From an uncultured Flavobacteriales bacterium (GTDB lineage: Bacteria > Bacteroidota > Bacteroidia > Flavobacteriales_D > Crocinitomicaceae): DNA of 64,000 nt. The notes under the pieces were generated by a model that had not been told where the DNA came from, did not search any database, and was given only the letters and a program-made list of their open reading frames with translations. Where the stretch lies: assembly GCA_913056215.1 (NCBI GenBank), contig CAJXMN010000005.1:1-64000 (forward strand), in the 5' to 3' direction. Positions 35,850 to 46,037 of the stretch are shown piece after piece. The translations under genes were made by a program, and so were the position numbers. Numbering within the stretch: position 1 is the first letter of the stretch; each line of letters opens with the position of its first letter.

Positions 35850-37328
35850 ATGGGCATAATTGAAAGACAAAGTATTAAGGGAAGCCTGGTAAACTACCTC
35901 GGAGTCTTTATTGGCTTTTTTGCCACACTCTTTATTTATCCACTCGACTGGGAGCTCTACGGTACTATTCAATATTGGATATCGAGTGCTGTTATTTTAA
36001 CACCCATCTTACGTCAAGGAAGCACGGCTTTATTGAATAAATTTTATCCACATTTTAAGAAGAAAGAAATTAGCGGATTATTAGGTCTTGTTTTGATTAT
36101 TTCCACCTTGACCATTATGGCAATGTCATTGTTGCTATTTCTGTTCATCTTTATTTTTAGGGATTTTTCATTCATCCAACAGATGAATATTCAATCGCAA
36201 TCCGTTGTCTATATTTATCTATTAGCTGTAGTTATGATTTATTTTTCAATATTTCAACTGCATGCAGCAAATGTGCGCAGAATAGTCGTACCAGAAATTA
36301 TTTCGAAGGTTGGATTTAAGCTTTTTTTAATACTCCTCATTGTTTCATCTTATTTTGGAATACTCGATAATCAATGGGTTGGAGTTTTACTCGTTTTATT
36401 CTACCTATTGGCTTGCCTGACCATGTATTTTTATTTAATCATTCTCGGAGGTTTAGACCTCAGTGGATGGAAATGGAAAAAATTACCGCGCAACTTAAAA
36501 AAGAAAATGGTTAGTTTTTGGGTGTTTGGCGGACTTAATTATCTGGGTGTCTTGCTCGCCTACAAAATTGACTTGTTCATGATTGGTACACTCGTGGACA
36601 AAGTGTCTGTGGGTTATTACAGTATATTTTTGTTTATGGTCAACCTAATGATTATACCCATGACATCCATTAATCAAATTGCTGGTCCTATCGTATCAGA
36701 AAGCTTCGAGAATAATGATCTCTTAAAAATAGAGCAGATATATAAGAAGAGTTCCAACACTATTTTTTCTTTTGGAACGCTCGTAATCATCATCATTTGG
36801 ATGAATATCTTTTTTTTATTGGGCATTATGCGTAATGGAGAAGATTTGATTCCTTATGTTTCCGTGATTCTTTTTCTAGGGTTAGCCAAAGTTTTCGATC
36901 TTTTGACGAGCATTAATAACCTGATCATTATTTACTCCCGTTGGTATCAATTGAATCTTGTTTTCCTCGCTATCATGTCAGTCATAAACATTTTGCTCAA
37001 CCTTTATTTTATAGACGTCTATGGCATTATTGGTGCTAGTTATGCTACATCCATTTCTCTATTTGTATTCAATGGAATAAAAAGCCTTTTTATTTACATC
37101 AAGTTCGGTATCCATCCTTTTTCAAAACATACCATTTATATTGTTTTGATGCTTGCAGCCGGAATATTGATTGCTTCTACGATACAAGATTATCCAATTA
37201 TCAACGAAATTTTAAGTATGATCATATACAGTTCTTTGACCGCAATTATCTATACCTACTTAAACTATAAGCTTGGTACTTCACCAGAGCTAAACCAATG
37301 GGTTGATAAAAGAATCTTTAGAAAATAA
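35850..37328 (+). CDS. Oligosaccharide flippase (Wzx/MOP superfamily)
   Basis: A 492-residue membrane protein with about 14 helices across the chain. The start IERQSIKGSLVNYLGVFIG is the standard opening of Bacteroidota polysaccharide exporters, and TPILRQGSTALLNKFYPHF matches the loop after helix 2. FWVFGGLNYLGVLLAYKIDL opens the second half. It should move lipid-linked glycan units to the periplasmic face. It is alone on the plus strand between two promoters and converges on the GT4 gene with 6 bases between the stops. Its AT content is high, as is common in glycan-export genes. Confidence 0.92.
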   Translation: MGIIERQSIKGSLVNYLGVFIGFFATLFIYPLDWELYGTIQYWISSAVILTPILRQGSTALLNKFYPHFKKKEISGLLGLVLIISTLTIMAMSLLLFLFIFIFRDFSFIQQMNIQSQSVVYIYLLAVVMIYFSIFQLHAANVRRIVVPEIISKVGFKLFLILLIVSSYFGILDNQWVGVLLVLFYLLACLTMYFYLIILGGLDLSGWKWKKLPRNLKKKMVSFWVFGGLNYLGVLLAYKIDLFMIGTLVDKVSVGYYSIFLFMVNLMIIPMTSINQIAGPIVSESFENNDLLKIEQIYKKSSNTIFSFGTLVIIIIWMNIFFLLGIMRNGEDLIPYVSVILFLGLAKVFDLLTSINNLIIIYSRWYQLNLVFLAIMSVINILLNLYFIDVYGIIGASYATSISLFVFNGIKSLFIYIKFGIHPFSKHTIYIVLMLAAGILIASTIQDYPIINEILSMIIYSSLTAIIYTYLNYKLGTSPELNQWVDKRIFRK

Positions 37329-37334
37329 TGATTA

Positions 37335-38531
37335 TTAATTTTTCAGTTCAATAGTCGATTCTATAAATTCAACTAGTTTCTCTTCAAAATTTCGTGAAAG
37401 GTATTTCTCGCGAACAACACTGTAAGCTCTTTTCCCCATTTCCTCTCTCTGCTTCATATTTGTTAGAAAAAATAAAATACCCTCTTTTAATGAGGATTGA
37501 TCATGAAAAACATATCCAATATCATGCATTTCAATCATTTCGCGTTGTGGTTGGCAATTCGAAACAAGTAGTGGTAGTCCTCCATACATATACTGAAATA
37601 TTTTATTGGCCAGTCCTGATTCGTGTTGAGGATTGACATGTATTGGTGATAAACCAACATCAGCTATTGCCATGTACTGATCGAGTTCATGCGCAGGTAT
37701 CCAACTTTTGTAAGTAACAACCTCATCATTGAGTTTATCCAAAGCATCAAAAAACACCTCCCTATCGGCCTTATCTACAGGACCTAACAACAGTAGTCTA
37801 ATATCTTTGCGGACATCTTGTAGAGCTTCAAAAGCTTGTATAACATCAATCACACCTCTCCTTAAGGCTATGCCTCCGAAGTACAAAAAGGTAATGCGAT
37901 CATCTGTTCGTTTCAACGTACGGTCTCCTGATAAACTTGATGGATCAATAATATTGGGTAAAACGAATATTTTAGAGGCTTCCAAAAAAACATACTTTTC
38001 CAGAAGCTTATTTTTAAATGTATTGCTCAGTACTATAATTCTATCAGCATAACCCAAATAGTGTGATTCTAACTTTATCCATTTTTTTGGACGCGTGAAA
38101 ATGCTGTTAGGAAATTTATTAACCCACGAATAAAGTTGATACGCATAGGGATAGTTTTCGTGTAAATCCAGTATAAGTGGAATATTTTTATTCAATCTTT
38201 GTTTTGATCGATATACAGCTTTAGACATATAAAGGTCGTGAACGTGTATAGCATCAAAGTCATACTTACTTAATACACGCGATACATGACGTGTCCAAAG
38301 CCATTCATAAAAAGGAGTGATCAAGTTAAAAAAGTAGAGTATGTTCTTCAACTTTCGCTTAATATTTAAACGATGAACAGGAAATGAGTGCTTTTGTTGA
38401 TTTTCGCCTTTGAAACCAAAGCACAAAACATGAATTTCAAATTCGTGCTCCTTAACCATATTGATTTCCTTGAGCACGCGAACATCATTATCCAACTCAT
38501 TATCAACGACTATAGCTAACCGTTTTTTCAT
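37335..38531 (-). CDS. Glycosyltransferase, GT4 family
   Basis: Cytoplasmic GT-B glycosyltransferase of 398 residues. The N-terminal half contains DNDVRVLKEINMV, DAIHVHDLYMSKAVY and LILDLHENYPY. The C-terminal half has FLYFGGIALRRGVIDVIQAF, LLLLGPVDK and the donor-site loop DVGLSPIHVNPQHESGLANK with KIFQYMYGGLPLLVSN, the GT4 EX7E-like region (the first Glu in PQHESGL; the second position is not a clear Glu). The donor and acceptor sugars are unknown. The start overlaps the sulfotransferase stop by 4 bases. Confidence 0.92.
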   Translation of the reverse strand: MKKRLAIVVDNELDNDVRVLKEINMVKEHEFEIHVLCFGFKGENQQKHSFPVHRLNIKRKLKNILYFFNLITPFYEWLWTRHVSRVLSKYDFDAIHVHDLYMSKAVYRSKQRLNKNIPLILDLHENYPYAYQLYSWVNKFPNSIFTRPKKWIKLESHYLGYADRIIVLSNTFKNKLLEKYVFLEASKIFVLPNIIDPSSLSGDRTLKRTDDRITFLYFGGIALRRGVIDVIQAFEALQDVRKDIRLLLLGPVDKADREVFFDALDKLNDEVVTYKSWIPAHELDQYMAIADVGLSPIHVNPQHESGLANKIFQYMYGGLPLLVSNCQPQREMIEMHDIGYVFHDQSSLKEGILFFLTNMKQREEMGKRAYSVVREKYLSRNFEEKLVEFIESTIELKN

Positions 38532-39412
38532 ATAGAATAGTTAAGATGAGTAGCCATTTCTGAGCACAACCGTCGAACTTTTTCTTGATCTTCCTGATTC
38601 CAGTCCCTAAAAGGTGGAATGGCTACAGATTTTTGTCGATTAACACTAACATTAAGTCGACGCTCGATCACTTGATCTGATATTTGTACTTCACAAAATG
38701 AGCAGAGTGACTGAATCGTATCTACGCTCCAGTCATTGAACGATAAACTCATTTTCTGCCGCTCTGGCACTTGTTCCAGAAAAGCGGAAATCCAACGGTT
38801 GGTTTCATTCCATAACCACGCATTTTTCTCTATGGAATCAAATTCCTCCCATTGCTGATGAAAAGAGGAATGAGGAAGCGGTTCTATTCTATTGAGGTCT
38901 GATTGATTCTCTTCTACATACCATCTTCTTCGCAACCCAGAGCGAACTACTTCACCCGGGTGCCGATGCAAGTGAACAAATTTTGCTTTAGGAAAAATGG
39001 ATCGAATTACCTCAGCAAAAAACGTCATGCGACTATCCGTAAATATTAAATTCTTCTTTGATTTTTCAGCGCGCAAGAACAACTCCTCTCTACCTCCAAG
39101 AAACATCTCCTGCAACAGTAGTTGTTCATTGTCTGAACACTTGGCAAATTCGAAAGAATAGGCTACTTTAGCTTGTGATCGCATCACGGGAATAGGATGG
39201 TGAAGTGATACACTGGATTTCTCTTTACTAAAAACAGTATTTAACCATTTCGTCCCACATCTACCGGTCGATAGAAAAATAACAGGAGCCAATTGATCCA
39301 GGTTATCTCTCAGCTCAAGTAAATCAACATCTTTTACTTTTTTTCCGAAAATTCTCCGTAAGAATAAATGATAATAAAACCATTCATCAAATAATTGTAA
39401 AAGAGTCTTCAT
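38528..39412 (-). CDS. Sulfotransferase-family protein
   Basis: A 294-residue protein. VIFLSTGRCGTKWLNTVF at about 42-60 is the 5'-phosphosulfate-binding loop of PAPS-dependent sulfotransferases. KFVHLHRHPGEVVRSGLRRRW is the 3'-phosphate motif (Arg and Ser), read as KFVHLHRHPGEVV then RSGLRRRW. The catalytic-base His may be that in VSLHHPIP. C-terminal PFRDWNQEDQEKVRRLC is the usual end helix. It is translationally coupled to the GT4 gene. I infer sulfation of the glycan made here. Confidence 0.85.
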   Translation of the reverse strand: MKTLLQLFDEWFYYHLFLRRIFGKKVKDVDLLELRDNLDQLAPVIFLSTGRCGTKWLNTVFSKEKSSVSLHHPIPVMRSQAKVAYSFEFAKCSDNEQLLLQEMFLGGREELFLRAEKSKKNLIFTDSRMTFFAEVIRSIFPKAKFVHLHRHPGEVVRSGLRRRWYVEENQSDLNRIEPLPHSSFHQQWEEFDSIEKNAWLWNETNRWISAFLEQVPERQKMSLSFNDWSVDTIQSLCSFCEVQISDQVIERRLNVSVNRQKSVAIPPFRDWNQEDQEKVRRLCSEMATHLNYSI

Positions 39413-39438
39413 ATCCTATTACTTGGTTTAAAATTAAC

Positions 39439-40161
39439 CTATGTAAATTCTGAAATTTCATTTAATAGGCGTTTCGCTATAATTTGATGCCCCTCGAGGT
39501 TGTAATGAACACCATCAGGAAAATAATCATCCGTAAGATCACTAACCTCTACAAAATCCCCTCCCTCATTTTGAACTATTGATGACAGTATTTGGTTGTA
39601 TTCACTGTATTTCTCCATGGTACCAGGTAGTTGTCTTTCTATCCGTTGATTTCCTGCATTCACTCCAAGAACAATCAATTTAGAACGAGAATCCCGCTGA
39701 ACACAACGAATCAAATCGACAACATCTTTTTTAAATTGGCTTTTCTTCGTCCATGAACGCCTTCCTCTTAACACGACCAGGGTTCGACGCAAAGACTTCT
39801 TAATAACATAGTGATTCAATGCATTTAAAAGTCGGTAAAACATAAAACCTCTTTTACGATGCAGAATATCCGAAAACCATAGAGGGATATCTCTATTTGG
39901 AGCATCTACAGCTCCAACATTCAGTATAACATATTCAGGATTTACACGACCAATTTCATCCTTCTCTTTAATAACATCTCTTGTTACAGCTCTTGTCGAC
40001 GCACGATTAATAACAGACCAAAATTCATCGTTCCTCCTCTGGTTTAAGGCATCTTCAATTATCTGACCATAGTTTTTGTTTTTCGAATGGTCAGAAGCAG
40101 GAGGTCGCACTCGAAGAGCTACAGAACAACCCAAAATCAATATCTTTTTATTACTTGTCAT
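39439..40161 (-). CDS. SGNH/GDSL-like hydrolase
   Basis: A 240-residue protein. Block I is LILGCSVALRVRPP with Ser13 as nucleophile (Cys in place of the Asp of GDS). Block III is VILNVGAVDAP (Asn). Block V is YFPDGVHYNLEGHQI, with the catalytic Asp-X2-His. No signal peptide, so it may act in the cytoplasm, like some glycan O-acetyl enzymes. It is 26 bases from the sulfotransferase and 24 from the YfhO gene on the same strand. Acetyl ester transfer or removal is a guess. Confidence 0.85.
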   Translation of the reverse strand: MTSNKKILILGCSVALRVRPPASDHSKNKNYGQIIEDALNQRRNDEFWSVINRASTRAVTRDVIKEKDEIGRVNPEYVILNVGAVDAPNRDIPLWFSDILHRKRGFMFYRLLNALNHYVIKKSLRRTLVVLRGRRSWTKKSQFKKDVVDLIRCVQRDSRSKLIVLGVNAGNQRIERQLPGTMEKYSEYNQILSSIVQNEGGDFVEVSDLTDDYFPDGVHYNLEGHQIIAKRLLNEISEFT

Positions 40162-40185
40162 GCCTTATAGTTAGTGCACATAAAA

Positions 40186-43134
40186 TCAACGTTTCTTTCG
40201 AAGATCAAAAAATGCAAACAATACCAGCAAACCAAACAACACGATCGAACCAATCATTGCTATGGTGTTAGAACGTTCAAAACGTGGTTCTTTAAATTCA
40301 AATCTCAATTCGTATTCGCCAGCGGGGAGCATGACTCCACGTAACAAATAATTAACACGATGAATTTCGACTGCTTCCCCATCAACGTATGCTTTCCATC
40401 CGTCGGGATAATAGACCTCTGAAAATACGCCAAACTGCTTACCGTCAGCATTAACATGATATACTATCTTGTTTGGAGCGTAATCTTTCATCGTAATTGA
40501 TCCCTGACCTGAATAAGTCAATGATGGCAGCTTTTCAGCTACTTCTTCCGAAATAATCGCCTCACGTCCTGGTTCAAAATCGTGAATTTTATGAATCGAC
40601 AGTAAGGTTGTAAAACTATTCAAGGTGTCTTTTTTCAACTCACTTTCTGGTATCCACGATCGCTTACCTTTTACATCCTCTACATATTTGGCAGTAACAC
40701 CAGAACGAATCGCATCATCGATATTTACAGGTATGCTGTCGCCACCATAAAGTACAATTCTTTCTAGTCCCGAAATGGTATCCTCAGATCGCTTTTCACC
40801 ATTTACAAAAAGTGTTTTTTCTCCTTTATCACTAATCAAAAATAGATTCCCCAGCGCCAATAATTCCTGGTTCGGGTGGGGTTGAACATTTAATTCCTGA
40901 ACCATCCAGCCATTACCAAGCGCTCCAGGGTTTTCTCTTGCACCATCACGTTGAATAAAATACTTGACATTCATCATATTGAACACATCCATATTACCTT
41001 CATCGATATGGAAATTCTTTACATTCTGAATGCGACGTAATTTCGCACCGTGATAACCATTCAACGCTTTATGAAAATAAGCATCGCGTGAAGAATTAAA
41101 TCCACTGGATGGATTGTACACCCGATAATTGGAATTCAAATTCAGAGTTTGAAACTTTTTTGACCACAATTTATTCGGATTACTGCGCGAGCGCCGACCT
41201 CTAGACTTATCAGCACGAATCGCATCAATCTTTTGTTTCAATTCCGGACGGTTCGACAACTCTTTGTTAAAAATTTGCTTGTCGGCCTGTTTCGGCTGAA
41301 GCGGATAATCAAATTCGCTTTCATCCATCCAGTGTACAAAACCACTCCGACCAGCTTTTTCATTATTAAGGTAGTTCAAATCTACCAAAACAAGGTCGAT
41401 AATGGTAAATATTCCCATTCCAGCGATAATCCATTCCTTGCGTACTTGAATTCGTAAATAGATTAAAACTAAAATAATACCAATCAGCAAAAACAAAATC
41501 GAACGCCCCATACTCGAACGGTAAATAGACTTTCTTACATCTACTAAAGCATCAAACTGCTTATCCACACGCTGCATCTGCTGTTGAACAACTTGATTCA
41601 CCTGCTGCGGATTGTTTACATCAATCCCATTTTGCTTTAAACGTTGCGGATCTTCATTCATAATTTGATTGCGCACCTGATCCTCGTAATTATAAATGTA
41701 ATCACGCTCCCGGGGAGATAAATAACCATCCCCCAAACCGGTAAAAGTCAAAATAACCATAACAGCAAGTAACCCCCCTGCTCCTATATAAAATGGACGA
41801 ATATTCGCTTTAATACGCTCCCGTTCTTTAAATAATTTACGTAAAAACAGCACCGCGAGTAGAGGAATGACCAATTCGACTATAGATAGAATGATTGTAA
41901 CAGCCCGAAACTTATTATACCCCGGAATATAGTCGAGGAAGAAATCAGTGAGCCCCATGAAATTCTTACCCCATGAAAGTAATAATGCTAGAATAGCCAC
42001 TCCTGCCAAAGACCACTTCAGTGGACCTTTAAGGTAAATCATTCCCATAAGCGCCAAAAAGAAAACGATAATCCCAAGATAGACAGGTCCTGATACAAAG
42101 GGTTGCCCCCCCCAATACACATCATTTTCAGCCACTAAGCTCGCCTTTCTACGCATTTCTTTATCCTTAAGAATATCCGCAAAGGGGCTGTTTTTGATCG
42201 CATTATTCGATCCTCCTTTGACGTAAGGAGAAAGTAATGTCATCGATTCACTGACGCCATAACTCCATTGTGTGATATAATCTTTATCCAACCCTGTATT
42301 CGTAGATGATTTCGCTGGCGTACCGTCAGGGTTAATCGTAATATCATTGCCACCCCGAATGGTATGTTTTGCGTAATCGTTGGTTAATGAAATATTTCCG
42401 TAATTAATCCCAAGAGCGAAAAAATAGGCTAAAAGGATACCACCAGTGGCCTTGAAAAAACGTTTCCAGATTTGTTTCTGAAAACCACGCACCACTTCAG
42501 CTATCCCAAATCCGATCAATACTATTCCTAAGTAATAAGTAATTTGAAAGTGGTTAGCACTTAGCTGTAACGTCATGAATAACGCAGATAATAGTAATCC
42601 CCATTTCAGATTATAGCGATAGGCCATATAAAAAGCACCAATCACTGGCCCCATAAGACCAATAGCAGCCGCCTTAGAATTGTGTCCAGCTTGAAGTATA
42701 ATGATATAGTAGGAAGAAAATGCAAAGGCAAAAGCACCAAAAATAGCAAGTTTTGGTCCCACCCGCATGCAAAGGAGCATAATATAAAAACCAATTAAAT
42801 AAAGGAAAAACAATCCGGCGGGCGACTTCATCCCTAAACTAAGGACATCAGTCACGTTGTCAATCCAACGCCCCTCATAATTCGTAGATATTTGGTAAGT
42901 GGGCATTCCTCCAAACATAGAATTCGTCCAGAGAGGCTCTTCATTCTCCGCTGCTCTAAAGTGGTAAATCTCGTTGGACATCCCTTTAAATTGCTCGATA
43001 TCGTGCTGTTTGAGTCGGTGACCACTAAACTGTGGTTGGAAATAAATAAATGTTACAAGAAAAAATAAACCGACTGCGAGCAAGTGCACCCAGTGCTTCG
43101 AAAACAATGTCTTTAAATCTAATTTACCCGCCAT
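40186..43134 (-). CDS. YfhO-family membrane protein (GT-C-like)
   Basis: A 982-residue multi-pass membrane protein. About 12 helices occupy residues 15-470, one lies near 540 and one at the C-terminus (IAMIGSIVLFGLLVLFAFF). YFQPQFSGHRLKQHD, then TNSMFGGMPTYQIS, is the start signature of the family. A large extracytoplasmic domain is at about 610-950 (FSEVYYPDGWKAYVDGEAV, YLLRGVMLPAGEYELRFEF near the end). In Bacillus and Listeria, YfhO adds sugars to teichoic acid from lipid-linked donors. In Bacteroidota the family is common and its task is unknown. It begins the glycan-cluster run toward GT4. Confidence 0.92.
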   Translation of the reverse strand: MAGKLDLKTLFSKHWVHLLAVGLFFLVTFIYFQPQFSGHRLKQHDIEQFKGMSNEIYHFRAAENEEPLWTNSMFGGMPTYQISTNYEGRWIDNVTDVLSLGMKSPAGLFFLYLIGFYIMLLCMRVGPKLAIFGAFAFAFSSYYIIILQAGHNSKAAAIGLMGPVIGAFYMAYRYNLKWGLLLSALFMTLQLSANHFQITYYLGIVLIGFGIAEVVRGFQKQIWKRFFKATGGILLAYFFALGINYGNISLTNDYAKHTIRGGNDITINPDGTPAKSSTNTGLDKDYITQWSYGVSESMTLLSPYVKGGSNNAIKNSPFADILKDKEMRRKASLVAENDVYWGGQPFVSGPVYLGIIVFFLALMGMIYLKGPLKWSLAGVAILALLLSWGKNFMGLTDFFLDYIPGYNKFRAVTIILSIVELVIPLLAVLFLRKLFKERERIKANIRPFYIGAGGLLAVMVILTFTGLGDGYLSPRERDYIYNYEDQVRNQIMNEDPQRLKQNGIDVNNPQQVNQVVQQQMQRVDKQFDALVDVRKSIYRSSMGRSILFLLIGIILVLIYLRIQVRKEWIIAGMGIFTIIDLVLVDLNYLNNEKAGRSGFVHWMDESEFDYPLQPKQADKQIFNKELSNRPELKQKIDAIRADKSRGRRSRSNPNKLWSKKFQTLNLNSNYRVYNPSSGFNSSRDAYFHKALNGYHGAKLRRIQNVKNFHIDEGNMDVFNMMNVKYFIQRDGARENPGALGNGWMVQELNVQPHPNQELLALGNLFLISDKGEKTLFVNGEKRSEDTISGLERIVLYGGDSIPVNIDDAIRSGVTAKYVEDVKGKRSWIPESELKKDTLNSFTTLLSIHKIHDFEPGREAIISEEVAEKLPSLTYSGQGSITMKDYAPNKIVYHVNADGKQFGVFSEVYYPDGWKAYVDGEAVEIHRVNYLLRGVMLPAGEYELRFEFKEPRFERSNTIAMIGSIVLFGLLVLFAFFDLRKKR

Positions 43135-43221
43135 TGGTCAATGATTTTTTGAATGAAACCGTGAATATAATAAAAGAGAAGAATTCTTGAACCATTAGAA
43201 AAGTGATTTCAAAAAAAAGAC

Positions 43222-43809
43222 TTATCCGTGCATCGTTTCTTTTTTTCCGTATTGTTTCATTAATTCGGCCTCAAAATTAAGAAATTCCTGCCAACGCCGC
43301 TCTACATCAATTTTCTGGGCATATTTTCGCGCAAAATTCAAGAACATGATGTAATGCCTTGCTTCACTCTCCATTAATTCTTTGTAAAAAACACGTAACT
43401 CAGGATCAGAAATATGTTGTGATAAAAGTCTAAAACGTTCACAACTCCTTGCCTCAACCATTGCACCAAAAAGCATACGTTCAACAAATTGCTGTTCTTC
43501 GTTCCCCCCTTTTCTGATGAAAGCTAATAAATCGTGGATATATTCATCCCTGCGTTCTCTCCCCAATTTTAAATTACGTTTTCGTAATTCACGATGTACC
43601 ATCTGAAAATGCTCCATCTCTTCCTTAACCAACTCCCCCATTGCCTCAACAACATCAGGGTATTGCGGGAATTTAACAATAACAGTAATAGCGTTTGATG
43701 CAGCCTTTTGTTCACAATAAGCATGATCCGTTAGGATTTCCTCTATATTTTTCTCAACAATATTCACCCACCGTGGATCAGTCGGTAATTTAAGTCCTAG
43801 CATTGTCAT
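43222..43809 (-). CDS. miaE: tRNA-(ms2io6A)-hydroxylase MiaE
   Basis: Non-haem di-iron monooxygenase that hydroxylates the isopentenyl group of ms2i6A at tRNA position 37. The start ATG at 43809 is preferred to the GTG just before it; a third candidate is the ATG two codons later. 195 residues. The ligands are visible in the pattern of a ferritin-like bundle: ADHAYCEQKAAS-like TDHAYCEQKAA, KEEMEHFQMVHRE, EARSCERF and SEARHYIMFLNFA. It requires MiaA/MiaB products, which are not in this window. Confidence 0.95.
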   Translation of the reverse strand: MTMLGLKLPTDPRWVNIVEKNIEEILTDHAYCEQKAASNAITVIVKFPQYPDVVEAMGELVKEEMEHFQMVHRELRKRNLKLGRERRDEYIHDLLAFIRKGGNEEQQFVERMLFGAMVEARSCERFRLLSQHISDPELRVFYKELMESEARHYIMFLNFARKYAQKIDVERRWQEFLNFEAELMKQYGKKETMHG

Positions 43810-43823
43810 CACTTTTTTTTTTA

Positions 43824-43831
43824 CAAAAATA
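43824..43831 (-). promoter_or_regulatory. Predicted -7 box of miaE
   Basis: TATTTTTG on the minus strand, 14 bases upstream of the ATG at 43809. The spacer is a run of A on that strand. Confidence 0.45.
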
Positions 43832-44032
43832 ATAATTGCCTACATGCATGCAGAAAACTTATGCTCCAAAATCTTATCCATCCACTCGTTATCATACAGT
43901 TCTTGACTTAAACGACATAATTAACTATCAATAAATAGTTTATCACTATCAAAAAAGATCACGTAATACCTCCGTTTTTGCGTATTCCTACAAATCAACA
44001 TTGAATAATTTAGTTAAATAAAGAAAATTACT

Positions 44033-44040
44033 TAGTTTTG
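44033..44040 (+). promoter_or_regulatory. Predicted -7 box of the PKD-cargo/PorP operon
   Basis: TAGTTTTG matches TAnnTTTG, 36 bases before the ATG at 44077. No good -33 TTG within range. Confidence 0.4.
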
Positions 44041-44076
44041 GAACTTAGTATAGTACAACCAAGAATCGTATTTATT

Positions 44077-46020
44077 ATGAAAAGACTAATTACACTCCTA
44101 TTGTTGAGCCTAACTTTCGGAGCTTCATCACAATCCCAGATATGGAGTGATGACTTCGAATCAACTGCTGGTGATTGGAACCTCTCCATTCAGACAGGGC
44201 AAAATGATAGTGATGCAAATATTTGGGTTATCAGTGATGAAGAAGGTGGCGAAGTGCCTCCGAATTGTGGTACGGCTAACAATGGTGATCAGACACTCCA
44301 TGTTTCCTGTCAAGGACCTGCTTGTCCAGGATCTGGCGCCATATACAACGCTGGTGATAATGGTGGCGGCTTTGCTCCGTCAACAACCAACTTGCGCGCT
44401 GCATTAACATCCCCCATTTCGACTGTTGGAGAATCGGGATTGGAATTAGTATTTGACTGGATAGGTGTAGGACAAGCCAATACAGATTTTACAGAGTTGG
44501 AATATAGTGTAGACGGAGGTACTACCTGGAATATTATATGGACACAATCACCTGGAAACACATGTGGTGGTGGTCAAGGTTTATGGGCTGAAGAAACTGT
44601 TGCACTGCCTGTTGGAGCTGAAAATCAAGCAGACTTGAGATTTGCATTTCATTGGCAAAATAATAATGACGCCAATGGTTCTGACCCGTCCTTTGCTGTC
44701 AATAATCTTCGATTAAATGCTGCAAGTGCTCTCGGGCCAACAGCAGATTTCACGCCAAGTGCAACTGATATTTGCGAAGGTGATTGTATCGATATCACAG
44801 ACAATTCAACGGGTAACAATCTTAATGCGTGGAACTGGACATTTAATGGCGGTACTCCAGCTAGTTCAACAGATCAAAACCCTACAAACATCTGTTTCAA
44901 TACAGCAGGATCGTATGATGTCACCTTGGAAGTGACTGATGATGATGGCACTGATTTAGCTACGCAGACAATTAATGTAGCTACATGCAATAGCGGTCCT
45001 TCTGCTGACTTCACACCAGGGTCCAACAATTTGTGTGCTGAAGATTGTATTGACTTTTCTGATAATTCAACTGGAAACGGAATTACCGATTGGAATTGGA
45101 CATTTAACGGTGGAACACCTGCAACATCTACAGATCAAAATCCAACCAATATTTGTTTTGACACTCCTGGCACTTATGATGTAGTTTTAGAGGTCACTGA
45201 TGCAGATGGAACTGATCAAATTACTAAATCGCTAACTGTAGATACTTGTGGTAGTGCACCAGAAGCTAGCTTTTCAACGGATACGTTATCGATCTGTAGA
45301 TTTGATTGTATCAGTTTTACAGATTCTTCTTCAGGTAATCCAACCAATTGGAATTGGACATTTGAAGGTGCTTCCCCTGCATTTTCAACGGAACAAAACC
45401 CTACAAATATTTGTTTTGACACAACAGGTACATTCGACGTAACGCTGACCGTTTCAAACGATTTTGGAACTGATGATACAACACAAACGATTCAAGTAAT
45501 GGTACTCCCCGCGATTGATGCATGGGGCGACACGACAATTGATATAGGCGGTGCAGCATCCATTGAATATCAACAAATTGACCCGGGTACCTTTTTCTGG
45601 GATCCCGACGACAATGTGGAGTGCATCACTGCTAATTGTGATAGTGCGCTTGCTACACCATTATTAACGACACCTTATTACGCATCAGTTGAAGGAATGA
45701 ATGGATGTATTGGGAGAGATACTGTTCTTGTTACCGTCAACTTCGAAGATGTAGTAGATGTTCCTTCTGCCTTCTCACCAAATAATGACGGAGTAAATGA
45801 TTCACTCAAAGTACTCGGTCTAGGAATTGTATCAATCGATTTCAAAATATATAATCGATATGGACAGCTGGTTTACGAATCCGAAAAACTAAGTGAAGGA
45901 TGGGGTGGAACTCTCAATGGTGAACCGTTGAACCAGGGCGTTTTCGTCTGGACACTCAAATATGATCTCATCGACGGCACGAGCGGTGAAAAGAGTGGTA
46001 ATACAACCTTAATTAAATAA
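44077..46020 (+). CDS. PKD-repeat protein with type B T9SS (gliding-associated) C-terminal domain
   Basis: A 647-residue exported protein. The ATG at 44077 gives MKRLITLLLLSLTFGASSQ as signal; the frame upstream starts with TTG inside the promoter. Residues about 25-220 look like a lectin/MAM-like beta-sandwich (WSDDFESTAGDWNLS, AALTSPISTVGESGLELVFDW). Three similar PKD repeats of about 85 residues follow, each with WNWTFNGG or WNWTFEGA and NPTNICF. Paired Cys (ICEGDCIDI) probably give disulphides. The last 90 residues are a type B sorting domain: FSPNNDGVNDSLKV, IYNRYGQLVYES, GVFVWTLKY. It is followed by its likely partner PorP/SprF. Confidence 0.94.
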   Translation: MKRLITLLLLSLTFGASSQSQIWSDDFESTAGDWNLSIQTGQNDSDANIWVISDEEGGEVPPNCGTANNGDQTLHVSCQGPACPGSGAIYNAGDNGGGFAPSTTNLRAALTSPISTVGESGLELVFDWIGVGQANTDFTELEYSVDGGTTWNIIWTQSPGNTCGGGQGLWAEETVALPVGAENQADLRFAFHWQNNNDANGSDPSFAVNNLRLNAASALGPTADFTPSATDICEGDCIDITDNSTGNNLNAWNWTFNGGTPASSTDQNPTNICFNTAGSYDVTLEVTDDDGTDLATQTINVATCNSGPSADFTPGSNNLCAEDCIDFSDNSTGNGITDWNWTFNGGTPATSTDQNPTNICFDTPGTYDVVLEVTDADGTDQITKSLTVDTCGSAPEASFSTDTLSICRFDCISFTDSSSGNPTNWNWTFEGASPAFSTEQNPTNICFDTTGTFDVTLTVSNDFGTDDTTQTIQVMVLPAIDAWGDTTIDIGGAASIEYQQIDPGTFFWDPDDNVECITANCDSALATPLLTTPYYASVEGMNGCIGRDTVLVTVNFEDVVDVPSAFSPNNDGVNDSLKVLGLGIVSIDFKIYNRYGQLVYESEKLSEGWGGTLNGEPLNQGVFVWTLKYDLIDGTSGEKSGNTTLIK

Positions 46021-46037
46021 AGTTAATTGCGATAGTC

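Noticed and set aside
44733-45480. DNA-level tandem repeat in the PKD cargo gene
   Set aside because: The units are similar in protein but too diverged in DNA to be a recent tandem repeat; treated as protein domains.
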